Shown: one piece after another, positions 43,156-50,698 of the stretch
Position numbering within the stretch: the stretch's first letter is position 1
Layout: every line of letters begins with the position of its first letter
Assembly: GCA_946626605.1 (NCBI GenBank)
Contig: CAMOUL010000001.1
Location: forward strand, 62,001 to 126,000
DNA from: an uncultured Bacteroidales bacterium
GTDB lineage: Bacteria; Bacteroidota; Bacteroidia; Bacteroidales; Paludibacteraceae
Reading direction: 5' to 3'
Length of the DNA: 64,000 nucleotides
Made by a program: the position numbers and the translations under genes
The notes under the pieces: generated by a model
The model's database searches: none
Told to the model about the DNA's origin: nothing
The model's input: the letters and a program-made list of their open reading frames with translations, nothing else

Positions 43156-44105
43156 CTTTCCTGACTCCCTCCCTTGAGGGGAGGGTAGGGGAGGGGTTTC
43201 AGTCCGTTCAGGAATGCTTTGATATCCATTCTCTTCTTTCCGGGTACCTGCAATTCTTTAATGCTTACAGCGCCTTCTTTGCACGGCACGACGAGTTCAC
43301 CTTTATCGGCTATTTCTACCGCAAAAATCTTCACGTTCTCAAACGTCTGGCCGTGAATCGTCAAATTGGCCCAGGCTGCAGGGTAGGGACTTAAACCGCG
43401 CACGAAGTTCTTCACCTCTTGTGCGGTCTTCTCCGCAAATCGGATCTCGCAGTCTTCTTTGAAGATCTTCGGAGCCGGTTTGAGTTCCGCTATCTCCGGC
43501 TGAGGAGTGGTCGGCACTTGAATCCCCTTGTTCTCGCAGTCTATAATCAAATCCACCGTACGAATCACCATGCTCTCGCTCAGCGCCATCAGTCGGTCGT
43601 GCACAGAACCTACATTCTCATCTTCGCCGATAGCAATCCGCTCCTGCAAAATCATATTTCCCGTATCGATCTCATGCTTCAGCATGAAAGTCGTCAGTCC
43701 CGTTTCTTTCTCTCCGTTCATCACCGCCCAGTTGATCGGCGCTGCACCGCGGTATTGGGGCAGTAACGAACCATGGATATTAAACGTACCTAAACGCGGC
43801 ATAGCCCATACCACTTCCGGTAACATACGGAACGCTACAACAATCTGCAAATCAGCCTGATAACTGCGCAACTCTTCTACAAAAGCCTCGTCTTTCAACT
43901 TCTCGGGTTGCAATACCGGTAGTCCTACTTCCAGTGCATATTTCTTTACGTCCGAATATTGCAACTGGTGACCGCGACCGGCCGGTTTATCCGGCATGGT
44001 CACAACGGCAACTACATTATAACCGCCTTCCACCAAAGCACGCAGACTCGCTACGGCAAACTCCGGTGTACCTAAATAAACTATCCTAAGATCCTGCTTG
44101 GTCAT
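43152..44105 (-). CDS. fmt: Methionyl-tRNA formyltransferase
   Basis: The 317-residue enzyme formylates initiator Met-tRNA. FNIHGSLLPQYRGAAPINWA contains the formyl-transfer motif (Asn, His and the SLLP loop), and the C-terminal OB-like domain follows residue 205. The last residues (LPYPPLKGG and beyond) come from a palindromic element, an extension not found in normal Fmt. It is part of the nadK-lgt-fmt-HD operon. Confidence 0.95.
   Translation of the reverse strand: MTKQDLRIVYLGTPEFAVASLRALVEGGYNVVAVVTMPDKPAGRGHQLQYSDVKKYALEVGLPVLQPEKLKDEAFVEELRSYQADLQIVVAFRMLPEVVWAMPRLGTFNIHGSLLPQYRGAAPINWAVMNGEKETGLTTFMLKHEIDTGNMILQERIAIGEDENVGSVHDRLMALSESMVIRTVDLIIDCENKGIQVPTTPQPEIAELKPAPKIFKEDCEIRFAEKTAQEVKNFVRGLSPYPAAWANLTIHGQTFENVKIFAVEIADKGELVVPCKEGAVSIKELQVPGKKRMDIKAFLNGLKPLPYPPLKGGSQER
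43161..43202. repeat. Palindromic element (TTGAG-loop class) at the 3' end of fmt
   Basis: The arms CCCTCCC (43167-43173) and GGGAGGG (43179-43185) enclose TTGAG; the tail TAGGGGAGGGGTTT follows. It supplies the C-terminal tail of Fmt. Confidence 0.88.
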
Positions 44106-44146
44106 AAACCCTATAAACGTTTTTATGGAATAAAAACAATTAAACT

Positions 44147-45070
44147 TTATTTAACGTCTCGATACTTCGGATCGAGACTCTGTGGTTGTTTTTCTACGAC
44201 GGGACTCAACGGCCTCTTGTACGCGCGTATAATAAGGTATATACCGAGTGCGATAAACGGAATACTGAGCCATTGACCCATGTTCAACAGGTGATTGGCC
44301 TCGAAAGCCTCCTGGTCATTCTTGATGAACTCCAAGCAGAAACGAGTCACGAACACAATCTCCAAAAATATACCTAACAGCAGTCCTTCGCGGCGGCGTG
44401 CATCGGTGTAAAGATACAACGGACCGGTCACGCACAGTGCTACAAAGCAATAGAGAATCTCGTAGATCTGAGTAGGGTGACACGGCACATCGCGATAACT
44501 GTCTCCGTTCACGAAGATAAATCCCCAAGGCAGGTCCGTAGGACCTCCGTAGATCTCGCTGTTCATCAGGTTGCCCAGACGAATCAACATCGCTGTGAAG
44601 CAAACACCGATACAAAGACGGTCCAGAATCCATATCCAACTGGTCCCGAACTGAGGGTATTTGCTGTATTTGAATTTGTTGAGCAGAATAGCCGCAATAA
44701 TCAATCCGATAGCTCCGCCATGACTACTCAATCCGCCTTCCCATATCTTAATCAATCGCAGCGGGTTCTCGATATACGGATTGCGATAGGTGAATTCCCA
44801 GCCAAAGAGGTACCAGGGCTTCCCGTATTGATGCCATTCATAGAACCAACAATGCCCCAGACGCGCACCGATGATCACTCCGGCGGCCATCCAGAAGAAC
44901 AGCAAATCCGGCCATTCGGCAGGACAGTGCTCCTTTTTGTACATCAATTCATTGACCTTCCAACATACATATAAACCGATGGCCCAGAATAAACCGTACC
45001 AACGTATTCCTCCATCCCCGAAATGAATCAGTATCGGATCAACATCCCATGTAATGAAATCTAATATCAT
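44147..45070 (-). CDS. lgt: Prolipoprotein diacylglyceryl transferase
   Basis: The 307-residue membrane enzyme has about seven transmembrane segments and attaches diacylglycerol to the lipobox cysteine of prolipoproteins, of which this window encodes at least five. The Lgt signature appears as [12 protein letters not shown], and HPTQIYE follows later. The spacer to nadK is a 12-unit heptamer array. Confidence 0.95.
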   Translation of the reverse strand: MILDFITWDVDPILIHFGDGGIRWYGLFWAIGLYVCWKVNELMYKKEHCPAEWPDLLFFWMAAGVIIGARLGHCWFYEWHQYGKPWYLFGWEFTYRNPYIENPLRLIKIWEGGLSSHGGAIGLIIAAILLNKFKYSKYPQFGTSWIWILDRLCIGVCFTAMLIRLGNLMNSEIYGGPTDLPWGFIFVNGDSYRDVPCHPTQIYEILYCFVALCVTGPLYLYTDARRREGLLLGIFLEIVFVTRFCLEFIKNDQEAFEANHLLNMGQWLSIPFIALGIYLIIRAYKRPLSPVVEKQPQSLDPKYRDVK

Positions 45071-45075
45071 TTAAT

Positions 45076-45159
45076 TTTCACCTTTCACTTTTCACCTTTC
45101 ACCTTTCACCTTTCACCTTTCACCTTTCACCTCTCACCTTTCATCTTTCACCTTTCACC
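45076..45159. repeat. Twelve-unit heptamer array at the nadK/lgt junction
   Basis: TTTCACC is repeated twelve times with single-base variants (TTTCACT, TCTCACC, TTTCATC). It fills nearly all of the 93 bp between the nadK stop codon and the lgt start codon. It is the longest heptamer array in the window. Confidence 0.97.
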
Positions 45160-45163
45160 TTCC

Positions 45164-46057
45164 CTACTTTCCCCAATTAAGTTTGTTGCGGAGGGATTTC
45201 AAGAAACTGTTATCGCCTATTTGCACTACTTTCACGGTGTAAGTCGCGCGCTCGATGTGCAGACTCATGTCCGTACTCAGACTCTGACTGCGACCGTCCA
45301 CCGACACCATATACGAGTCATAGCGGCTCGTCACGCGAATATCAAATTTCCAATCATCCGGTACTACCAGCGGCTTGACCGTCAAACTATGCGGCGCAAT
45401 AGGTGTGAGGATGATACCACGGCTCTGAGGCACCATCAACGGACCGCCGATAGAGAGGTTATATGCCGTACTGCCCGTAGGCGTAGCGATCACCAATCCG
45501 TCCGAATGATAGGTGTGCAGCAATTCGCCGTTCACCTTGGTCTCAATAGTCAGCATGTTCGTCAAACCTTGCTTGAGGATCGCAATCTCATTCAGCGCAT
45601 TCGGCGACATAATCAGCCCCTCGCGAACAATGCCATCCTTGTCTATGATGCTCAAATTCAGCAGACTGCGTTGCTCAATCGTATATTGACCGGCTACCAA
45701 CTGATTAAGAATTGCATCCAAATCATTAGTCTGTACTTCGGCCAGGAATCCCAAATGACCGCAGTTCACACCCAGGATAGGAATGTTTTTGTTTCCGATA
45801 GCAGCAGCGCTCGTCAGGAACGTACCATCACCTCCTACAGAAAGCGCAAAATCAATCGGCTCGCCGTAGATATTCTCCGGTTGCTTCTCTCCATCCCAAT
45901 TCTCAGGAAAACTCGGATACTCACGCAGGTCCAATTCCTGCCTCAGTTCCTGCGACAGCATCACGTGCACGCCGCGCTCTGTCATGAATTGCAATATATG
46001 CCGCACCTCTATCAAGGTGTTCGCTTTTAATGCATTTCCAAAAATCGCTATTGTCAT
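45164..46057 (-). CDS. nadK: NAD kinase
   Basis: The ATG at 46055-46057 ([13 protein letters not shown]) gives 297 residues. The GGDG motif is in [11 protein letters not shown], with the NE/D motif region [10 protein letters not shown] and the glycine-rich [18 protein letters not shown]. It phosphorylates NAD to NADP in the cytoplasm. In related genomes nadK lies next to pdxJ; here 3.9 kb of accessory genes and hairpin arrays separate them. First gene of the nadK-lgt-fmt-HD operon. Confidence 0.94.
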   Translation of the reverse strand: MTIAIFGNALKANTLIEVRHILQFMTERGVHVMLSQELRQELDLREYPSFPENWDGEKQPENIYGEPIDFALSVGGDGTFLTSAAAIGNKNIPILGVNCGHLGFLAEVQTNDLDAILNQLVAGQYTIEQRSLLNLSIIDKDGIVREGLIMSPNALNEIAILKQGLTNMLTIETKVNGELLHTYHSDGLVIATPTGSTAYNLSIGGPLMVPQSRGIILTPIAPHSLTVKPLVVPDDWKFDIRVTSRYDSYMVSVDGRSQSLSTDMSLHIERATYTVKVVQIGDNSFLKSLRNKLNWGK

Positions 46058-46088
46058 AAGGCCACAATACGCTAATTTAAATTTGGCT

Positions 46089-46121
46089 GCAAAGTTACTA
46101 CAAAAATTTGGAATATACAAG
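46089..46121 (-). promoter_or_regulatory. Promoter for the nadK operon
   Basis: The minus strand reads CTTGTATATTCC and TAACTTTG (complement of 46090-46097), about 27 nt above the nadK ATG. Confidence 0.78.
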
Positions 46122-46174
46122 GATTTGACGGTAAAAATTAAATTTATTTAAATTTTTAATGGGAAATACTTGTT

Positions 46175-46493
46175 GTTCGCACAAGGATGCGAACGTATTT
46201 ATTCTTATCTCGCTTCGCCCGCCCGCTTCTTTCGCCCTAGCGTCCGTCACGTCGTCTATTATCCCGAATGTCATTCGGGTATAGCCGCCATGCCGCCCCG
46301 CCCGCTTCTCTTTCTTTGTATTCCAGGCGGATTGTATCCGCCGCCCCTCTATGTCTATTCTGCGGCATGCCATGCCGCTTCCTTTTCGTCTATTATCCCG
46401 GCATCCAATGCCGGTAACGTTCGCCCTGCTGTCTACTCCTCGCCGCTACTCCGGCGAGCTCTCTTCTTCGTATTTCGTCGGATTCCATCCGAC
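46175..46493. repeat. Array of seven short hairpins upstream of the accessory block
   Basis: This fills most of the 516-bp gene-free stretch 46058-46573. Hairpins lie at 46175-46194, 46263-46279, 46326-46342, 46362-46378, 46398-46414, 46439-46458 and 46477-46493. Five share one design: a 5-base GC-rich arm, AT, three bases, AT, and the complementary arm (for example GGCGGAT-TGT-ATCCGCC). Linkers are pyrimidine-rich and partly repeated (CGTCTATTATCCCG occurs twice). The last hairpin is followed by six T, so it could terminate plus-strand transcription just before the next promoter. Confidence 0.9.
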
Positions 46494-46520
46494 ATTTTTT
46501 CGCAGAAAAATCTCCCTTTT

Positions 46521-46553
46521 CTTGCATATATCAAAGAAAAGCAGTACCTTTGC
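46521..46553 (+). promoter_or_regulatory. Promoter for the four-gene secreted-protein operon
   Basis: CTTGCATATATC and TACCTTTG (46545-46552) match the consensus. The 28 bases from ATATATC through CTTTGC are repeated exactly at the orphan promoter near 49.73 kb. Confidence 0.85.
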
Positions 46554-46573
46554 GGCGGCAAAGGTCAATGGCA

Positions 46574-47446
46574 ATGAAAGGTATTCGTTGGATAGTTGTC
46601 TTGTGGGCAAGCTTGATGCTTAGTCCGATGATGGCGCAGACATCTGCGCTCGTTGTCGGCTTACGCGGCGGTGCAACGATACTCGACGTCGGTGGTACGG
46701 GAATGGTAGACCTGCGTTATGCCTGGTATGGTGATCTAATTGGCGGCTGTCATTTGGGTTTGGCGGTGGGTGCCGGAATAGGTTACGGACAGATTAATTT
46801 CAAGGGCAGCGAGAGTTTGGCATATTCCCGCACGGACTATTTGGGCAACACGATTGACTATTCGATTGATGCCGACTATAAGCAGGCGAATCGCTTTGCG
46901 AGTGCCGAAGTGTCGTTGCTGGCTGCTTTCCGTGTAAGCGGTTTCACGCTGAATATTGGTCCGCGATTCATGCTTCCTTTTAGTTGTTCTGCTACGCAGA
47001 CAATTTCCCGCGCGGATATCGTAGCGTACTATCCGCTCTACGACGTATCTATTCCCAACGAAGAGATAACCGGAAAATTAGCGACACCCTATAGTCAATC
47101 TTGCGCTTCGGTGCTGCCGAAGTATAATCTTCTATTGGCGGCTGAGGCCGGCTGGGAGTTTGCCCTGTCCGGTAATCATAGTCTGGGCGTACAAGCCTAT
47201 GCCGATATCGGCCTTTGGTCTCCTAAGACTACTATCACCGACGTGCCGCCTTTCATTAACATCTATCCGATTGAGGCCGCCAACACGCCTGCAGAGGTAA
47301 GTGTCTCTGCTGCGCCCATCGATCCCAAACGCTACATCGCTGTCGGTGTACGCGTATATTATGCTTTCCAACTGAGTACCGATCGTTCGCGCCGTATCTT
47401 TACGGGCGACACCAAGGCTCACCGTAACCGTTATCTGGACCGCTGA
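46574..47446 (+). CDS. Predicted outer-membrane beta-barrel protein
   Basis: The ATG at 46574 (MKGIRWIVVLWASLMLSPMMAQ) is chosen because the predicted transcript starts near 46559, excluding upstream alternatives. The 290-residue product has a signal peptide and regularly spaced amphipathic strands (VGLRGGATILDV, GLAVGAGIGYGQINF, NLLLAAEAGWEFAL, RYIAVGVRVYYAFQL) as in OmpA-like eight-stranded porins. No named family. It overlaps the next gene by one base (TGATG), so the two are likely translationally coupled. Confidence 0.8.
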   Translation: MKGIRWIVVLWASLMLSPMMAQTSALVVGLRGGATILDVGGTGMVDLRYAWYGDLIGGCHLGLAVGAGIGYGQINFKGSESLAYSRTDYLGNTIDYSIDADYKQANRFASAEVSLLAAFRVSGFTLNIGPRFMLPFSCSATQTISRADIVAYYPLYDVSIPNEEITGKLATPYSQSCASVLPKYNLLLAAEAGWEFALSGNHSLGVQAYADIGLWSPKTTITDVPPFINIYPIEAANTPAEVSVSAAPIDPKRYIAVGVRVYYAFQLSTDRSRRIFTGDTKAHRNRYLDR

Positions 47447-48288
47447 TGCATAAACGCCTGCTGTACATAGTACTTATAGTTGGACTGAGTTTATCACTTA
47501 GTCCATCGCTCTATGCGCAGAGTACACCTACAATCGTGGCTACGGGTAACTGCGGGGATCAGGAACCTTCCTACGACGGTTGTGTGCATCTATGCGATCA
47601 ACCGAACGCCACATGGACGCTCTATTCGGATAGCACGCTTGTCATCGAAGGAACCGGCAGGATGGGTAGTTGCATTACGGAATACCGAAATTCGTACGGC
47701 AGCAAAATCAAATCGGTTCATTTCTCTGCCGGCATTGAATATATCGGTCGGCTTGCCTTGTCGTATCTGAACAACCTGGAGAGAATTACCGTAGATCCTG
47801 CGAATCCTTACTATGAAAGTCCGGAGAACAGCAACTGCTTGATCGAGAAACAAAACGAAAACGACAAGAATGTCTTGCTCTTTATAGGCAACGGTTTTAT
47901 CCCGGAAGGTGTAGAAGTAATGCGTGATTATGCGCTGTGCGATAACTACCGCATGACATCTGTCGAAATCCCGCGCAGCGTGAAGCAGATGGGTGAGACC
48001 ACTCCGCCGTGCGGTGTAGGCCACACTTCGCCATTTTATCTTCCTTCGCTCACGGAGATTCACGTAAACTGGACTTCGGCGGACGAACTGCCTACATGGA
48101 TGATGACGCCGTCTATCTATAGGGCGAATCAAATCACTTTGTATGTACCCTGCGGAACAAAGAGCATCTATAAGAGTGCTCTCCCGTGGAAAAACTGCAA
48201 AGCCATTATAGAGGAAGGAAGTCCCGTGACGGTGAACGTGAATGACCCGTCAATGGGAACGGTAACGATCGAATTAGTGAATGAATGA
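47446..48288 (+). CDS. Secreted LRR_5-type protein ending in a half InlB-type repeat
   Basis: The 280-residue protein has a signal peptide ending SPSLYAQ, a beta region (NATWTLYSDSTLVIEGTGRM), and BspA-like leucine-rich repeats at about residues 85-250. The final 22 residues (ending NDPSMGTVTIELVNE) look like the first strand of an InlB B-type repeat, after which the protein stops. The remaining part of such a repeat appears at the start of the next mature protein. The gene overlaps the barrel gene by one base; the next start is 34 bp on. Confidence 0.82.
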   Translation: MHKRLLYIVLIVGLSLSLSPSLYAQSTPTIVATGNCGDQEPSYDGCVHLCDQPNATWTLYSDSTLVIEGTGRMGSCITEYRNSYGSKIKSVHFSAGIEYIGRLALSYLNNLERITVDPANPYYESPENSNCLIEKQNENDKNVLLFIGNGFIPEGVEVMRDYALCDNYRMTSVEIPRSVKQMGETTPPCGVGHTSPFYLPSLTEIHVNWTSADELPTWMMTPSIYRANQITLYVPCGTKSIYKSALPWKNCKAIIEEGSPVTVNVNDPSMGTVTIELVNE

Positions 48289-48322
48289 GTTAAAGAATTA
48301 ACGATAAATAACCCAAAATTGT

Positions 48323-48832
48323 ATGAGAAAATTAAGTTTCATCTTGTTTGCACTCAGTATGAGTATTGGTCTCTGGGCGCAAATAATCCAAAGTGGCGAC
48401 AAAGTCGCCTGCGGGAAAAGCGTTCGTATCACCGCGACGGAGAAAGAGGGGTACGAATTTGTAAAATGGTCCGATGAAGTGACCGACAACCCCCGTGTGG
48501 TGGCAGTGAACGATGCTGTGAATATCACAGCCGTCTTCAAACTCAAAGAGTACACCCTTGATCCGACTCTGTTCGGCGAAGGTGTAACGTTGAACGGCAG
48601 TTCAACCCCTATCACCGTCACGATGGGACAGGAGGTGACAGCATTAGCTACGGCTACCGATGAGTGCGAAGAGTTTAAGAACTGGAACGACGACAACACG
48701 GAAAACCCGCGTACGTTTACCTATGACGGGACAGCAACTCCGTTCACGGTCGTTTATGGAACCAAACTGTTCACCGTTACCGCTAACGCAGCGGCTACGG
48801 AGGGCGATATAACCATCGAACTTATTCCTTAA
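48323..48832 (+). CDS. Secreted InlB-type repeat protein starting and ending mid-repeat
   Basis: The 169-residue protein has a signal peptide (MRKLSFILFALSMSIGLWA). The mature part begins with the back portion of an InlB B-type repeat (GDKVACGKSVRITA, GYEFVKWSDEVTDNPR, NITAVF), continues with one complete diverged repeat (residues about 75-145), and ends with another first strand (ANAAATEGDITIELIP). It thus appears to lack the front of its first repeat and the back of its last one. Family roles include adhesion and surface display; no function can be assigned. Confidence 0.82.
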   Translation: MRKLSFILFALSMSIGLWAQIIQSGDKVACGKSVRITATEKEGYEFVKWSDEVTDNPRVVAVNDAVNITAVFKLKEYTLDPTLFGEGVTLNGSSTPITVTMGQEVTALATATDECEEFKNWNDDNTENPRTFTYDGTATPFTVVYGTKLFTVTANAAATEGDITIELIP

Positions 48833-48851
48833 TCGAAATTCGGAAATCTAA

Positions 48852-49493
48852 ATGCGGCGTTGGGCATTATACATAGTATTTCTCTGGACACTCGGTGCAG
48901 CAGCGGCTGAACTGACAGGCGTTCCTTGTGGCGCTACGGTTCGTCTGCGCGCAATAGCACCGGCCGGATGGCATTTCGACCATTGGTCGGATGGCAGTAC
49001 CGACTCTGTGTACCTGGTTGAAGTACATTCCGACCTGCATTTGATTGCTTATTTCTCTTCTGCTTGCGAAGACTTCAGTTTACCGGCTGTCGCACTTTAT
49101 GACCGACTGATCATGCTCGATATGCGCTCCATACAAGCGTTGGGTTATTTCTTCGAGCCTGATCAAGTGACCTGGTATCGCGTCAAAGGGCAACCTGACC
49201 CGTTAGACGATTCAGGGGATGCTTCCTCTTCCGACCCACCGGACGAAGAAGTCGGAACGGGCTTTTACCTCACATTGGATCAGAATTTAGTAGGCACTGG
49301 ATCTTACTATGCATTGGTCGATATGAGTATCAACGCCACAGGCTTATTGTGCCCTATCATGCGCTCGCAGCTAGTGCAGTTCTCCGCCCCCGAGAACGCT
49401 GATTCTTCCGCGCAAAAGATTCTCCGCAACGGCCAAATCTTCCTCCTCCGCGGTGATAAGGTTTATACCTTGCAAGGCCAAGAGATAAGATAA
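48852..49493 (+). CDS. Secreted protein starting mid InlB-type repeat, with C-terminal tag
   Basis: The 213-residue protein has a signal peptide (MRRWALYIVFLWTLGAAA). The mature N-terminus (GVPCGATVRLRAIA, GWHFDHWSDGSTDS, LIAYF) is the back portion of an InlB-type repeat without its first strand. A beta domain, an acidic disordered stretch (DPLDDSGDASSSDPPDEE) and a C-terminal tag (NGQIFLLRGDKVYTLQGQ) follow. The tag is shared with the proteins at 2.7 and 56 kb and may be an anchoring or secretion signal. Last gene of the operon. Confidence 0.82.
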   Translation: MRRWALYIVFLWTLGAAAAELTGVPCGATVRLRAIAPAGWHFDHWSDGSTDSVYLVEVHSDLHLIAYFSSACEDFSLPAVALYDRLIMLDMRSIQALGYFFEPDQVTWYRVKGQPDPLDDSGDASSSDPPDEEVGTGFYLTLDQNLVGTGSYYALVDMSINATGLLCPIMRSQLVQFSAPENADSSAQKILRNGQIFLLRGDKVYTLQGQEIR

Positions 49494-49679
49494 TCCTTCG
49501 TCCATTTGCCCGGCATCGTATGGAGGTACTTTATAGCGTTTATGCGCCGCATATTCACGTGCGGCAACCTTTCTTCTTCTATTTCAGGCGAATAGTATTC
49601 GCCGCTAAAATCCTTCGTCCATTTGCCGAGATTGTATCCGGCACCTCTTTCGTTAAGTCCGCGAGTCATCCGGCTCGCG
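49492..49679. repeat. Second hairpin array, after the accessory block
   Basis: The 490-bp gap 49494-49983 opens with hairpins at 49546-49565, 49587-49603 (GGCGAAT-AGT-ATTCGCC, the same design as the first array), 49625-49642 (imperfect) and 49660-49679 (CGCGAG/CTCGCG followed by T-rich sequence). A 19-bp direct repeat, AATCCTTCGTCCATTTGCC, lies at 49492-49510 and 49609-49627. The last hairpin probably terminates the operon. Confidence 0.87.
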
Positions 49680-49719
49680 TTCTTTTTTGCTTCATTTTTT
49701 TTAAAAATCCCCCATAATA

Positions 49720-49752
49720 TTTGTATATATCAAAGAAAAGCAGTACCTTTGC
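49720..49752 (+). promoter_or_regulatory. Orphan promoter, near-copy of the 46.5-kb promoter
   Basis: TTTGTATATATC and TACCTTTG (49744-49751) form a full promoter, but pdxJ has its own promoter 200 bp on. The transcript would start about 4 nt before a 43-codon frame. Confidence 0.75.
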
Positions 49753-49761
49753 ACTCGAATT

Positions 49762-49893
49762 ATGGAATCTGAACGACGGTCGAACGACGGTCGAACGACG
49801 GTCAAGCGACAGTCAAAGCCAACGTGCAGCCAACGTCGCCCCGAAAATAAGCCAAAATTTATGTACTATACTATATTATATATTCATATATAA
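49762..49893 (+). CDS. Possible 43-residue ORF or small RNA over 11-bp repeats
   Basis: From ATG 49762 a 43-codon frame begins MESERRSNDGRTTVKRQSK, a very basic peptide encoded by four 11-bp repeats (GAACGACGGTC, 49771-49814). It ends in an AT-rich inverted repeat. It has a convincing promoter but no recognisable homologue; a non-coding RNA is equally possible. Another frame also stays open across it. Confidence 0.35.
   Translation: MESERRSNDGRTTVKRQSKPTCSQRRPENKPKFMYYTILYIHI
49771..49814. repeat. Four 11-bp tandem repeats
   Basis: GAACGACGGTC occurs three times exactly and once as AAGCGACAGTC. Confidence 0.93.
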
Positions 49894-49897
49894 TATA
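49872..49897. repeat. 12-bp perfect AT-only inverted repeat
   Basis: TATATTATATAT and ATATATAATATA flank TC. Placed after the orphan transcript and before the pdxJ promoter, it may act as a processing or termination site. Confidence 0.7.
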
Positions 49898-49928
49898 CTT
49901 TCTAAACACTGTGATTTTTTTGTTTTTT

Positions 49929-49961
49929 CTTGCATATATGCAATTTTTGTTGTATCTTTGC
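49929..49961 (+). promoter_or_regulatory. Promoter for the pdxJ-exbB-exbD-tonB operon
   Basis: CTTGCATATATGCAA and TATCTTTG (49953-49960) precede the pdxJ ATG by about 23 nt. Confidence 0.82.
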
Positions 49962-49983
49962 AGCGGATTTCAAAATACTCGAC

Positions 49984-50697
49984 ATGACAAAACTGAGTGT
50001 AAACATTAATAAAGTAGCTACGCTGCGTAATGCGCGTGGGGGTAATCTGCCTGATGTTCAGCGCTTTGCGGTGGACTGCGAGTTGTTTGGCGCGCAGGGC
50101 ATTACGGTTCATCCGCGTCCAGATGAGCGGCATATTCGTAAGGAGGATGTATATCAACTGAAGTCGATGGTAACCACGGAGCTGAATGTGGAGGGTAATC
50201 CGACGGAGGAGTTTCTGGCGCTGGTTTCGGATATCCGTCCGACGCAGGTGACGCTCGTGCCCGATGATCCGAACCAGTTGACCTCGAATCACGGTTGGGA
50301 TACCCGTCGGCATCTCGATTTCCTAAAGGGCGTAGTGAACCAGTTGCACGCTTATCGTATTCGCGTGAGTATCTTCGTGGATCCCGATCCGGTGATGGTA
50401 GAGTACGCTTTGCGTACCGGAGCCGACCGCGTGGAACTGTACACAGGTCCGTACGCTGAGTTGTTTACGACCGATCCGAAAAAAGCCATCGAGAAATATC
50501 GAGCTGCAGCAGAGAAAGCGCACGAGTTGGGTCTCGGTATGAATGCGGGTCATGACCTGAACCTAAAGAACCTCAAGCCCTTCGTCAAGGCCTTCCCTTG
50601 GACCGCGGAGGTTAGTATCGGTCATGCCATCATTTGCGATGCCTTGTATCTTGGCATCCAAGAAACTATTCAAGAATATTTAGATCTTTTAAAATAA
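49984..50697 (+). CDS. pdxJ: Pyridoxine 5'-phosphate synthase
   Basis: The ATG at 49984 ([20 protein letters not shown]) gives 237 residues. PdxJ condenses 1-deoxyxylulose 5-phosphate (made by Dxs, also encoded here) with 3-amino-2-oxopropyl phosphate to form pyridoxine 5'-phosphate. The TIM-barrel landmarks [30 protein letters not shown] and [13 protein letters not shown] are all present. It leads the operon with exbB. Confidence 0.96.
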   Translation: MTKLSVNINKVATLRNARGGNLPDVQRFAVDCELFGAQGITVHPRPDERHIRKEDVYQLKSMVTTELNVEGNPTEEFLALVSDIRPTQVTLVPDDPNQLTSNHGWDTRRHLDFLKGVVNQLHAYRIRVSIFVDPDPVMVEYALRTGADRVELYTGPYAELFTTDPKKAIEKYRAAAEKAHELGLGMNAGHDLNLKNLKPFVKAFPWTAEVSIGHAIICDALYLGIQETIQEYLDLLK

Positions 50698-50698
50698 T

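Noticed and set aside
46175..46493. CRISPR array
   Set aside because: The repeated units are perfect short palindromes with differing arm sequences, spacing is irregular and no cas gene is nearby.
46574..49493. Sequencing frameshifts breaking one long gene into pieces
   Set aside because: Each piece starts with an ATG and a good signal peptide and the breaks are 19-34 bp gaps with clean stop codons, so single-base errors cannot explain them.
47446..49493. Mobile element (IS or integrase) carrying the accessory block
   Set aside because: No transposase, integrase or terminal inverted repeats were found; only hairpin arrays and a duplicated promoter flank it.
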